A stretch of 64,000 nt of DNA from assembly GCF_041276405.1 (NCBI RefSeq), contig NZ_JBGGGT010000002.1:967001-1031000 (forward strand). The letters are read 5' to 3'. Positions 27,755 through 35,760 of this stretch are shown piece after piece. The translations under genes were made by a program, and so were the position numbers. The DNA comes from Microvirga sp. TS319 (lineage in GTDB: Bacteria; Pseudomonadota; Alphaproteobacteria; Rhizobiales; Beijerinckiaceae). Each line of letters starts with the position of its first letter. The first letter of the stretch is position 1. The notes under the pieces were generated by a model. The model was not told where the DNA came from. It was given only the letters and a program-made list of their open reading frames with translations, and made no database searches.

Positions 27755-28668
27755 TGATAGTGAATCCTGCGGTCGAGATAGACGAACTTGGTGAGAGCGA
27801 CGCCTGCCAGAATCGCAATCAGTGTCACCGTCAGCGTCGCGGCGAAGGCGGTGTCCTGGAAGGTGAATGCGACTTCGTAGATGTAGTAGAGCAGGAGCGA
27901 GCTCGCGTTGTTGGGCCCACCCTTGGTCATGATGACGAGCTGGTCGACGAGCTTGAAGGAATTGATGAGCGCGTTGATCGAGATGAACAGGGTCGTCGGC
28001 ATCAGGAGCGGCAGCGTCACGCGGCGGAAGAAGTACCACCGGCTCGCGCCCTCGACGTCCGCGGCCTCCTTCAATTCGGGCGGAATGGTCTGCAGCGCCG
28101 CGAGATAGAAGATCATGAAGAAACCCGCTTCCTTCCACACCACCATGACGGCGAGGCAGCTCATCACGGTCGAGGGATCGCCAAGCCAGTTGTGGCCGGA
28201 AAATCCGAGACTCTTCAGGAACTGGTCGAGCAGGCCGTAATCGGGCGTGTAGAAGAACAGCCAGATATTCGCCACCGCGATCATCGGCAGAACGGTCGGG
28301 GTGAAGAAGGCGAGGCGCAGGAAGGAGCGACCGGCCATCTTCTTGTCGACCCATACGGCCATCAGCAGCGCGAGCGCGATGCTGGTGGGAACGGTTGCGA
28401 GCGCGAACACGATGTTGTTGCGCAGCACCTGCCGGAAGACGTCGTCCTCCAGCATGTAGGCGTAATTCTCGAGCCCCACGAAACTGGCTTCGCCGCCGCG
28501 GCTCAGCGAGAAGAAGCTGTGATAGAGCGTCGCCAGGATCGGGTAGTGCGTGAAGGCCGCCAGGAGAACCATGGCGGGCAGCAGGAGCAGCCAGGCGTTG
28601 ACGGTCGTCAGCCACGCCTTGCGTCGGACGGCGTTCGGCTCGGCGGCATTCATGACGGCGGATACCAT
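27751..28668 (-). CDS. ugpA: Ugp-type ABC transporter permease (UgpA family)
   Basis: A 305-residue permease with N-terminal WLLLLPAMVLLAAFTHYPIL and EAA loop PPELKEAADVEGASRWYFFR, typical of MalF/UgpA-type subunits without a large periplasmic insert. It is the partner of UgpE. It follows ugpB after a 29-base hairpin. There is some doubt whether the substrate is glycerol-3-phosphate or a sugar, as the CUT1 family covers both. Confidence 0.87.
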   Translation of the reverse strand: MVSAVMNAAEPNAVRRKAWLTTVNAWLLLLPAMVLLAAFTHYPILATLYHSFFSLSRGGEASFVGLENYAYMLEDDVFRQVLRNNIVFALATVPTSIALALLMAVWVDKKMAGRSFLRLAFFTPTVLPMIAVANIWLFFYTPDYGLLDQFLKSLGFSGHNWLGDPSTVMSCLAVMVVWKEAGFFMIFYLAALQTIPPELKEAADVEGASRWYFFRRVTLPLLMPTTLFISINALINSFKLVDQLVIMTKGGPNNASSLLLYYIYEVAFTFQDTAFAATLTVTLIAILAGVALTKFVYLDRRIHYQ

Positions 28669-28694
28669 CGCTTACTCCTGCGGGATCGAACAAT

Positions 28695-28723
28695 GTGCTG
28701 CGGCAGGAAGCCCGCCGCAGCAC
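28695..28723 (-). promoter_or_regulatory. Hairpin between ugpB and ugpA
   Basis: A perfect 10-bp stem (GTGCTGCGGC / GCCGCAGCAC) with a 9-base loop lies 11 bases after the ugpB stop. No T-run follows, so it is more likely an mRNA-stabilising or partial-termination element than a full terminator. It would favour UgpB over the membrane subunits. Confidence 0.7.
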
Positions 28724-28734
28724 GTGAGGCTGGA

Positions 28735-30015
28735 TTATTTGTAGCGGCTCAGAACGCGCTCGGACTGCTTCTGGGCGCTGTCGAGAGCTTCCTGCGGAGT
28801 CTGCGTTCCGGTAACGGCCGCCTGTACCGCGTCGTTGAGGATCTTGTAGATTCGCCCGTTGTCATGCACCGACAGCTCGGCCACGGCATGCTCCAGCTGG
28901 TCGCGGGCCACGGTCGCCTGAGGGAAGTCCTTGACGTAGTTCTTCATCACGTCGGTCTCATAGGCGGCGGGCGTTACGGCCACGTAGCCCGTCTTGATGC
29001 TCCAGTCGGCGGCGCGCTCGGGAGCAGTCATCCAGCGGATGAACTTCACCGCGGCCTGCTGCTGCTCGGGGGAAGCGCTCTTGAAGACGTAGAAGTTGCC
29101 GCCGCCGGTCGGAGAGCCACGGCGCTCCTTGGCCGGAAGCATGGCGACGCCGAAGTCGAACTTCGCGCCTTCCTTCACGGCGGTCAGGTTGCCGGTGGTG
29201 TGCCACATCATGGCCGTCTTGCCTTCCAGGAAGTCCGTGCGCAGGGTGCCCCACTCCACGGCGCCCTTCGGCATCACGCTTTCCTTGGCCGAGAGGTCGA
29301 CCCAGTATTGCAGGGCCTCGACCGTCTTGGGGGCATTGAAGGAAACCTGGTTTCCGGCCTCGTTCATGAGCTTCTGGCCGTTCTCGATGGCGAGCGCCTG
29401 GAGCATCCAGTAGCCATAGCCTGTGGACGGAATTTCCACGCCCCAGCGGGTCACGTTGCCGGACGCGTCCTTCTTCACGAGCTTCTTCGACATCTCGGCC
29501 ATCTCGGCCCAGGTTGTCGGTGGCTTCTCCGGATCGAGGCCGGCTTCCCTGAAGGCTTCCTTGTTGTAATAGAGGACGATGGTGGAGCGCTGGAACGGAA
29601 TGCTCCAGGTCTTGCCATCGACGCGGCCGTTCTCCATGAAGGCCGGATAGAAGCCGTTGAGCCAGTCCTTGTCGGCGCCGGGGATCTCGTCGACCGGTAC
29701 GATCGCCTTCTCGTCCATGAGCGTGAAGAGATCGGTGGAGAACAGAACCGACAGCTGCGGCGGCTGGCCGCCCTTCATGGCCGTCATGGCCTTGGTCATC
29801 GTGTCGGTGTAGTTGCCGGCGTAGACGGCCTCGACCTTGATGTCAGGGTTCTCTTTCTGAAAGCTCTGAACCATGTCGTCGATGACCTTCGTGACGGGTC
29901 CGCCGACGGCTACCGGATAGTACATCGTCAGGTCGACCGCGTGAGCAATGCTGGCGCTCAGGCTCGCCGCCGTCATGAGGCCTGCCGTGAGCAGGGCTTT
30001 TGTCTTGAACTTCAT
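28735..30015 (-). CDS. ugpB: Ugp-type ABC transporter substrate-binding protein (UgpB family)
   Basis: A 426-residue periplasmic protein. The signal peptide (LLTAGLMTAASLSASIAHA) is followed by VDLTMYYPVAVGGPVTKVID. Further on are AVYAGNYTDTMTKAMTA and WSIPFQRSTIVLYYNKEAF, typical of UgpB-like solute-binding proteins. ATG 30015 has a strong GGGGGAGGA ribosome site. UgpB binds glycerol-3-phosphate or glycerophosphodiesters. The HAD phosphatase and EEP hydrolase in the operon fit an organophosphate ligand, but a sugar ligand is not excluded. Confidence 0.88.
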   Translation of the reverse strand: MKFKTKALLTAGLMTAASLSASIAHAVDLTMYYPVAVGGPVTKVIDDMVQSFQKENPDIKVEAVYAGNYTDTMTKAMTAMKGGQPPQLSVLFSTDLFTLMDEKAIVPVDEIPGADKDWLNGFYPAFMENGRVDGKTWSIPFQRSTIVLYYNKEAFREAGLDPEKPPTTWAEMAEMSKKLVKKDASGNVTRWGVEIPSTGYGYWMLQALAIENGQKLMNEAGNQVSFNAPKTVEALQYWVDLSAKESVMPKGAVEWGTLRTDFLEGKTAMMWHTTGNLTAVKEGAKFDFGVAMLPAKERRGSPTGGGNFYVFKSASPEQQQAAVKFIRWMTAPERAADWSIKTGYVAVTPAAYETDVMKNYVKDFPQATVARDQLEHAVAELSVHDNGRIYKILNDAVQAAVTGTQTPQEALDSAQKQSERVLSRYK

Positions 30016-30090
30016 TGTCCTCCCCCTTCGGGTCTTAGAAGCCACGCGCCGGCGGACAGGATGCCTCCGGCGCTCTTTCAGAAGAAAGCC

Positions 30091-31092
30091 TCACCGGGGC
30101 AGGGCGCTGCCCGCGCGACGCTTTCCGCTGTCCCTGTCAAACAGATGTATGTGACGGTTTTGCCACCCGAGCGCGACTTGTGCACCGGCAGGCAATGCGC
30201 AGTAGCCGGCCTGGCGGACGGAGACCGTCTCGCCCTTCACGTCGCAGAGGAGAATGCTGTCCGCGCCCAGGTATTCCACCGCCTTCACGACAGCCGGAAT
30301 GCCGCCGTTCTCCACAAGGGCGACATGCTCCGGCCGGATGCCCAGAACGGCGCCGTCCTGCCAGGAAATGATATTCATCGGCGGCGTGCCGATGAAACGC
30401 GCCGTGAAGTCGCTCGCGGGCTCGTTGTAAAGCTCATGGGGCGCGCCGTTCTGTTCGATATGTCCGTCGCGCATCAGGATCACGCGGTCGGCCATGGTCA
30501 TGGCCTCGGTTTGATCGTGGGTGACATAGACCATGGTCATGCCGAGCCGCTGCTGCAGGCCGCGGATTTCCGTGCGCATCTCGTGGCGCAGCTTGGCGTC
30601 GAGGTTCGAGAGCGGCTCGTCCATCAGGCAGACGGGAGCCTCTGCGATGATGGCCCGCCCCAGAGCGACGCGCTGGCGCTGTCCGCCCGAAAGCTGCGAC
30701 GGCTTGCGCTCCAGAAGGTGGCTCAGGCCCACGATGTCCGCCACCTTCTTGAGGCGCGCATCGCGCTCCGCGCGACCGACGCCGCGCACGCGCAGACCGA
30801 AGATGATGTTCTCCGCCACGTTCAGGTGCGGGAAGAGCGCATAGGACTGGAACACCATCGAGATGTTGCGCTGAGCCGGCGAGAGATGCGTGACATCCCG
30901 GCCGCCGATGGTGATGGTGCCGGAATCGACCTCTTCCAGACCCGCGATCAGGCGCAGGGTGGTGGACTTGCCGCAGCCCGAAGGGCCGAGCAGGACCAGC
31001 AGCGTCCCCGCATCCGCTTTGAAGCTGATGCGATTGACGCCGCCAACGCCGCCCCATGTTTTCGATACTGCGTTGACGACAATCTCGGACAT
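30091..31092 (-). CDS. ugpC: Ugp-type ABC transporter ATPase (UgpC/MalK family)
   Basis: The 333-residue ATPase has Walker A GPSGCGKSTTLR, signature LSGGQRQRVALGRA and Walker B VCLMDEPLSNLD, followed by a C-terminal TOBE-type regulatory region (about 235-333, VLGIRPEHVALVEN). It lies between the HAD phosphatase gene and ugpB. A small hairpin (30046-30073) sits between ugpC and ugpB. It powers the transporter and may share ATPase duty with other CUT1 systems. Confidence 0.9.
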   Translation of the reverse strand: MSEIVVNAVSKTWGGVGGVNRISFKADAGTLLVLLGPSGCGKSTTLRLIAGLEEVDSGTITIGGRDVTHLSPAQRNISMVFQSYALFPHLNVAENIIFGLRVRGVGRAERDARLKKVADIVGLSHLLERKPSQLSGGQRQRVALGRAIIAEAPVCLMDEPLSNLDAKLRHEMRTEIRGLQQRLGMTMVYVTHDQTEAMTMADRVILMRDGHIEQNGAPHELYNEPASDFTARFIGTPPMNIISWQDGAVLGIRPEHVALVENGGIPAVVKAVEYLGADSILLCDVKGETVSVRQAGYCALPAGAQVALGWQNRHIHLFDRDSGKRRAGSALPR

Positions 31093-31127
31093 CGACGTGA
31101 TCCTTGAGATCCTGACAGGAAAGCGGG

Positions 31128-31925
31128 TTAGCCTTTGGCGGCAAGGAGAAGTTCGGCCATCTCGGCGAACCCGTCTCCCGAATGCCCCTTGGCGATGTAG
31201 GCCGGCTTGTTCTTCAGCCGGTGCTCGAAGGCGTGAACGTTGGCCACGCCGACGCTGAGCGGAAAGGCCGCGAACATGGGTTCGTCGTTCGGCGAGTCGC
31301 CCGCATAGATCACGGAACGCTCCGCCTCGTCCCAGCCCATGCCGAAGACGTCGGCCAGGAGCGTCTTGGCCATGCTGAGCTTGTTGTAGTCGCCGAACCA
31401 GCCGTTCACATGGATGGAACTGACCTTGGCCTGCGCCCCATGGCGCTCGAAGATCGCCACGATCCTGTCGACGTCGGATTCCGGCAGGGGCGGAACGTCC
31501 TCGCAGAAATCGACGGCGAGGTCGGCGAGCCGATAGGCCTGGTCGCTGGCGAGCGCCGATCCGGGAACGGAGGCGAGGACCTCCTTCTCGATGGCGTCGA
31601 GCCTGGCGCGGTTGCGCTTCAGCTCGTCGGCCGTGGCCCAGAAATGCTGGTTCATGGTCTTCCGCTCGCGGTCATAGCGGAAATAGAAGGCGCCGTTCTC
31701 GCCGACAATGGCGTCCACCGGCCACATGCGCGCGATATGATCGCACCAGCCGGCCGGACGGCCCGTGACGGGAATTACCAGGAAACCGGCGCGCTGCAGA
31801 TTCTCGAGAGCCGCATAGGCGGATGCCGTCAGCATGCCTTCGGTCGTGATGGTGTCGTCGATATCGGTGAGGATGACGCGCACGGAACGCGCCTTCTCCA
31901 GCGGGAGCTGAGAAAGGGGGATCAT
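31128..31925 (-). CDS. HAD-superfamily (type IIB-like) phosphatase
   Basis: From ATG 31925 the protein is 265 residues. Motif I is DIDDTITTEG (nucleophile and general-acid Asp), motif II lies in VIPVTGRPAGW and motif IV is AGDSPNDEPMF. The cap between them resembles Cof/sucrose-phosphate or mannosyl-3-phosphoglycerate phosphatases. It probably dephosphorylates a small metabolite. It is the first gene of the Ugp-type operon, 35 bases before ugpC, so the substrate may be an imported or derived phosphate ester (inference). ATG 32009 is an alternative start, but its ribosome site is too close. Confidence 0.8.
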   Translation of the reverse strand: MIPLSQLPLEKARSVRVILTDIDDTITTEGMLTASAYAALENLQRAGFLVIPVTGRPAGWCDHIARMWPVDAIVGENGAFYFRYDRERKTMNQHFWATADELKRNRARLDAIEKEVLASVPGSALASDQAYRLADLAVDFCEDVPPLPESDVDRIVAIFERHGAQAKVSSIHVNGWFGDYNKLSMAKTLLADVFGMGWDEAERSVIYAGDSPNDEPMFAAFPLSVGVANVHAFEHRLKNKPAYIAKGHSGDGFAEMAELLLAAKG

Positions 31926-32125
31926 GCCGCCGCTCCCTGAACGAGGGAACGGGGTGAGCGCAGGCCAGTCACTTGCATTCGCGGGCGTTTCCTTTTGGGG
32001 CACTTTCATGCCCTTGTGTGAAGCCTAGATGACGAAATTTGGAGGATCAAGCATACAAATGTGGGATGTTCCAACACTTTTGATCAAGTTACGATATTCT
32101 CAGCTGTGAATTGGAGATTCCCGAC

Positions 32126-32929
32126 GTGTCTTTTCCTGAAGGCAAGAAGGCAGCCCGCCAGCGCCTGATCGTGGCCGAGCTGGGATTGAGCCCCGCCGTG
32201 CGAACCTCGGACCTCGCCCGACGGCTCGGCGTCTCGGCCGAGACGGTGCGGCGCGACATCGAGGAGCTGACGCAGCGCGGCCTGGTCAGCCGGACCTATG
32301 GCGGCGCGGCGGGGCGGCAGCTCGGACTCCAGCCGGTCTTTCAGGATCGGAACACGCTTGCGGTGGAGGAGCGCGAGGCGATTGCGCAGGCGGCCGCCGG
32401 GCTGGTGAAGCCAGGCGACGTGATCATGATCGATTCAGGCTCGACCACGTCTCACTTCGCGCATGTTCTTGCCGAAATGGCCGAGCGGGTCACAGTCATC
32501 ACCAATTGTTTCGCGGTCGCCAACGCGCTGGTGGCGCAGAGCGGCGTGCGGGTCCTGTTCTGCCCGGGCGACTTCTCGTCCCATGAGCGCGGCGTCTACG
32601 GATCGGAGACCTGCGCGTTCCTCCAGCGCTTCAATGCGGACATCGCCTTCATCGGCGCGAGCGGCCTCAACCTCGAGGGTCCGAACGACGTCGAAACCCA
32701 GGCCTGCTGGGTCAAGCGCACGATGATCGAGCGGGCCGAGCGCAAGGTTCTTCTTCTCGACGGGTCGAAATTCAACCGGCGCCATCTCGAACTCGTCTGC
32801 CCGATGGCGAGCCTCACCGACATCGTGACCGACCGCGTCCCGGACGCGGCCCTCGTCGACAGGATCGCGGCCGCCGGCGTGTCGCTGCATCTTGCGAGCG
32901 AAGGTAAGCCCGTTTCCATCGAGGCATGA
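32126..32929 (+). CDS. DeoR/GlpR-family transcriptional regulator
   Basis: A 267-residue repressor. The N-terminal DeoR helix-turn-helix (about 10-60: TSDLARRLGVSAETVRRDIE, then LVSRTYGGA) is followed by the DeoRC sensor domain with DSGSTTSHFA and LLLDGSKFNRRHL. I chose GTG 32126, which has GGAG 10 bases upstream; the in-frame TTG at 32111 is less likely. It is divergent from the HAD-ugp operon across 200 bases and is the natural candidate to regulate it. DeoR sensors bind phosphorylated sugars or glycerol-3-phosphate. It may also regulate the following glycerate kinase gene. Confidence 0.88.
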   Translation: MSFPEGKKAARQRLIVAELGLSPAVRTSDLARRLGVSAETVRRDIEELTQRGLVSRTYGGAAGRQLGLQPVFQDRNTLAVEEREAIAQAAAGLVKPGDVIMIDSGSTTSHFAHVLAEMAERVTVITNCFAVANALVAQSGVRVLFCPGDFSSHERGVYGSETCAFLQRFNADIAFIGASGLNLEGPNDVETQACWVKRTMIERAERKVLLLDGSKFNRRHLELVCPMASLTDIVTDRVPDAALVDRIAAAGVSLHLASEGKPVSIEA

Positions 32930-32987
32930 GGGCCCGCGAAGCGTTACGGGGCCTTCACGAAAGCGATTTCTCGCGTAAGCTGAGGGC

Positions 32988-34238
32988 ATGACAGACGATC
33001 CCTTGATCCTTCGTGCCCTGTTCGATGCCGCGCTTGCGGCGGCGCTTCCGGACGGCAAATTCGACAATTGCCTGCCGCCCCGCCCGAAGGGCAGAACGAT
33101 CGTTCTCGGGGCCGGAAAGGCCTCCGCCCGGATGGCGGCAGCTTTCGAGGACGCATGGGTAGATGCGGGGGCAACCTGCGAAGGGCTCGTCGTCACGCGC
33201 TACGGCCATGCGGTGCCGACGCGCTCCATCGAGATCGTCGAAGCCGCGCATCCGGTTCCCGACGAGGCTGGCCTGACCGCCGCCCGGCGCATTCTCGCCC
33301 TGGCTCATCAGGCGGGTCCGGACGATCTCGTCGTGTGCCTCATCTCCGGCGGCGCGTCGGCGCTTCTCTCGCTGCCCGCCGAAGGCATCACCTTCGCGGA
33401 CAAGCAGGCGCTCAACCGGGCCCTCCTCAGGTCGGGCGCGCCCATCGGCGAGATGAACCTTGCGCGCAAGGCGCTCTCGGCCATCAAGGGCGGGCGGCTC
33501 GCCGCCGCGATCGCACCCGCGCGTCTCGTCACCTATCTCATCTCCGACGTGCCGGGGGACGATCCCTCGAGCATCGGCTCCGGTCCCACGATCCCTGAAA
33601 GGGTCGATCCCGAGGCGGTCCTGTCCATTCTCGCGCGGCACGGCATCGACGTGCCGTCGCATGTGGCGCAAACCATTCGGTCCAACCGTGTCGAGAAGCC
33701 GGGCGACGCGGGCGAGGTGCATATGCTCGCTACGCCCAAGATGGCGCTCGACGCGGCAGCTCGAAAAGCGCGCGAGCTCGGCCTGACGCCGCTGATCCTG
33801 GGCGATGCCATCGAGGGCGAAGCGCGCGAAGTCGGGCGCGCGATGGCCGGCATCGCGCGCTCCGCCAGGCATTACGGCGAGCCCGTCAAGGGACCTTGCG
33901 TGCTCCTGTCGGGCGGGGAGACGACGGTGACCGTCCGCGGGACCGGGCGAGGCGGGCGCAATGCGGAATTCCTGCTCGCGCTCGCCCTGGCGTTGCGCGG
34001 CGAGGACGGGCTGTCGGCCATCGCGTGCGATACCGACGGCATCGACGGGTCGGAGGACAATGCGGGGGCCTGGTTCGATCAGGCCATGTTCGCGGTCGCC
34101 CGCGAGAAGGGCCTCGATCTTCCTTCCTGTCTGGCCGCGAACGATGCCTATTCCGCCTTCGCACAGCTCGACAGGCTCGTCGTGACGGGCCCGACCTTCA
34201 CCAATGTGAACGACTTTCGCGCCATCCTGGTCCGTTAG
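32988..34238 (+). CDS. Glycerate 2-kinase / MOFRL-family protein (GckA/TtuD type)
   Basis: This 416-residue protein has the DUF4147 N-terminal part (VLGAGKASARMAAAFED; LISGGASALLSLPAEGI) and the C-terminal MOFRL part (LLSGGETTVTV; DTDGIDGSEDNAGAW). Family members phosphorylate D-glycerate to 2-phosphoglycerate in the serine cycle or in glycerate/tartrate use. Older annotations call them hydroxypyruvate reductase. ATG 32988 follows GAGGG closely and lies 58 bases after the DeoR gene. Its TAG stop is the first part of palindromic repeat copy B. Confidence 0.88.
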   Translation: MTDDPLILRALFDAALAAALPDGKFDNCLPPRPKGRTIVLGAGKASARMAAAFEDAWVDAGATCEGLVVTRYGHAVPTRSIEIVEAAHPVPDEAGLTAARRILALAHQAGPDDLVVCLISGGASALLSLPAEGITFADKQALNRALLRSGAPIGEMNLARKALSAIKGGRLAAAIAPARLVTYLISDVPGDDPSSIGSGPTIPERVDPEAVLSILARHGIDVPSHVAQTIRSNRVEKPGDAGEVHMLATPKMALDAAARKARELGLTPLILGDAIEGEAREVGRAMAGIARSARHYGEPVKGPCVLLSGGETTVTVRGTGRGGRNAEFLLALALALRGEDGLSAIACDTDGIDGSEDNAGAWFDQAMFAVAREKGLDLPSCLAANDAYSAFAQLDRLVVTGPTFTNVNDFRAILVR

Positions 34239-34400
34239 AGCATCGGACGTGAAAAGTGGACTCCACTTTTGGGATCGAATCCGATGCTCTCTTCTTAGAT
34301 CAGCGCATCGTTGCGAGCGGACCCGAAGGGCCGCGTCAGCGAATACCGGGACCACTTTTCTTCGCTCGCGCGGCCCTTCGGGTCCGCACGATGCGCTAGA
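34237..34400. repeat. Composite palindromic repeat, copy B
   Basis: Module 1 (34237-34290) pairs AGAGCATCGGACGTG with the far arm ending CCGATGCTCT, around AAAAGTGGACTCCACTTTT. Module 2 (34297-34398) pairs AGCGCATCGTTGCGAGCGGA with the far arm GTCCGCACGATGCGCT and has an inner GGGCCGCG / CGCGGCCC stem. It fills the gap between two convergent genes. Both their TAG stop codons (34236-34238 plus; 34396-34398 minus) fall at its ends. Confidence 0.85.
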
Positions 34401-35175
34401 GAAGGCCCGTCGCCCCCGTCACGTTCCTTTCGGGGATCGTCAGAGTCACGGTGGTGCCGCGTCCCTCCTGGCTCTCCACGTGAAGGGCGCCACCGTGAAG
34501 CATGAGAATATGCCATGCTAGGCTCAGTCCGAGGCCGGTGCCGGGAATTTCCTTGGCGTTCCGCCCACGGAAGAACGGCTGCGTGAGGAAGGGCATGTCC
34601 AGTTGGGAGATGCCGATTCCTTTATCTCTCACGGCGACTTCGATGCCTTTCGCGCAGGGGCGCGCCGTCACGCCGATGGGCCTGTCGGGGGGCGAGTATT
34701 TCATCGCATTGGACAGGACGATCACAAGCGCCTGCTCCAGCAGGACGGGATCGCCGATGATCGTCTCGGGCAGACCCTGAATGTCTATGACGAACGGCCG
34801 TTCCGGAGCTTGGCTGCTCTGCTCCCGGCAGGCCCGCCCGATCAGAGCCTCCGGGTTGAAGTCGGCGGGGTCGAGAAGCATTCCGCCGGCGCTGGCCCGC
34901 GTGTAGGTCATGATCATGTCGATCAGCTCGTCGAGGCGCAGGCTGGCCTGCCAGATTCGTTCGGCGCGGCCTCTGACGTCCTCGGCGCTCAAGCGCTCCG
35001 CGCGCCGCATCAGGCCTTGCGCCAGGGCGCCGATGGCGGAGAGAGGTGTCCTGAGCTGATGCGCCAGAAGCACGATCCGGTGCGGTGGTTGCGCCGGTGA
35101 TCCGGCGCCGGGCCGGGCAGGCTTCCGGGGCACGGTCTTCGGGGACTTTCTGGGAGGCCTGTGGGCGGAGGGCAC
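34396..35175 (-). CDS. Orphan sensor histidine kinase without an obvious sensor domain
   Basis: The 259-residue protein starts at a GTG. After about 30 Pro/Arg-rich residues comes a HisKA dimerisation helix with the phospho-His in LAHQLRTPLSAI. The HATPase domain follows: N-box ALVIVLSNAMKYSPPD, G1 VRDKGIGIS and G2 GTGLGLSLAWH. No membrane helix, PAS or GAF domain is visible, so it is cytosolic or fed by a partner. No response regulator gene is adjacent. An upstream start with a longer N-terminus is blocked within the frame, so the short form is likely real. The start itself has only a weak ribosome site. Confidence 0.8.
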   Translation of the reverse strand: MPSAHRPPRKSPKTVPRKPARPGAGSPAQPPHRIVLLAHQLRTPLSAIGALAQGLMRRAERLSAEDVRGRAERIWQASLRLDELIDMIMTYTRASAGGMLLDPADFNPEALIGRACREQSSQAPERPFVIDIQGLPETIIGDPVLLEQALVIVLSNAMKYSPPDRPIGVTARPCAKGIEVAVRDKGIGISQLDMPFLTQPFFRGRNAKEIPGTGLGLSLAWHILMLHGGALHVESQEGRGTTVTLTIPERNVTGATGLL

Positions 35176-35535
35176 TGGGGACTCGCGGACAGCAGTTCTG
35201 GAACGATCATGTTACAACATTCGAACTAGAGCAGCCTGTTGCCGTGTCTATATCCGCAAGCGATAAAAGTGGCGCTCGCGTCCGCAATGCCTTTGCTTGC
35301 AGGCATTTCCCGCGTGCTTACGGCCCTTGGATGCGTATTTTGCGGTTGTCGCGACGGATGAGCGCAATAGAGCCGTCGAGTATGCATGCTCGCGAATTAG
35401 TTATGCTTACAACGACTTGAGCAGCGGGCGAAATGTTCTGGACCCGGATCGGCTGCGACGATCCGGTACAGCTCGGCTTGAAACCGAAGCTTCGGTTCGG
35501 CGTTAATCGACAGACGTTCAATAAGGAGAAAAACC
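35176..35535. other. Intergenic region upstream of csbD-like gene
   Basis: About 360 bases between the leftward histidine kinase and the rightward csbD-like gene. The last 60 bases hold the candidate EcfG promoter. Around 35400-35500 is a short palindrome (CCGAAGCTTCGG, 35485-35496) inside that promoter's spacer. I see no gene in the remainder. Confidence 0.5.
35480..35504 (+). promoter_or_regulatory. Candidate EcfG-type promoter of csbD-like gene
   Basis: GAAAC (35480-35484), 16 bases, then CGTT (35501-35504). The alphaproteobacterial general-stress sigma factor recognises GGAAC-N16/17-CGTT, so there is one mismatch. The start codon lies 31 bases downstream, leaving room for a short leader with the AAGGAG site. 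The downstream gene is a typical stress gene. Confidence 0.5.
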
Positions 35536-35712
35536 ATGGATCGTGACCGTACCGAAGGCAGCATGAAGAACATCAAGGGCCGCGTGAAGGAAGGCCTCGG
35601 CAAGGCTCTCGGCGACTCGAAGATGGAAGCTGAAGGCAAGATGGATAAGACTGAAGGCCGTATCCAGAACACCGTCGGCGGCATGAAGGACAGCCTGCGT
35701 AAGGGCTCCTGA
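35536..35712 (+). CDS. CsbD-family stress protein
   Basis: A 58-residue hydrophilic protein beginning MDRDRTEGSMKNIKGRVKEG and continuing with GKALGDSKMEAEGKMDKTEG. This is the full CsbD pattern (KG-x-KE-x-GK-x-GD-x3-EGK). CsbD proteins are small, abundant and induced in the general stress response; their biochemical role is unknown. A strong ribosome site (AAGGAGAA) precedes the ATG, a candidate EcfG promoter lies upstream and a terminator follows. Confidence 0.9.
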   Translation: MDRDRTEGSMKNIKGRVKEGLGKALGDSKMEAEGKMDKTEGRIQNTVGGMKDSLRKGS

Positions 35713-35730
35713 TTCTCTGATCGACTTGCG

Positions 35731-35760
35731 AAGGGGCCCGGCTCGACGCCGGGCCTTCTT
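35731..35760. terminator. Intrinsic terminator after csbD-like gene
   Basis: Stem GGCCCGGC / GCCGGGCC with loop TCGAC, followed by TTCTT on the plus strand and preceded by AAGG. It sits 18 bases after the csbD stop and touches the end of the convergent mobA-tusA gene, so it can end both transcripts. Confidence 0.75.

Noticed and set aside
26945..28723. Long minus-strand frame joining ugpE to an N-terminal extension
   Set aside because: The extension reads ugpA in another frame and is Arg-rich. The ATG at 27754, overlapping the ugpA stop, is the natural start of ugpE.
27640..31107. 1155-codon open frame on the plus strand across the Ugp operon
   Set aside because: It lies entirely antisense to genes with strong family motifs. 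Its translation is rich in His/Arg/Glu/Asp with no domain. Long antisense frames are common in GC-rich DNA when the real codons avoid TTA, CTA and TCA.
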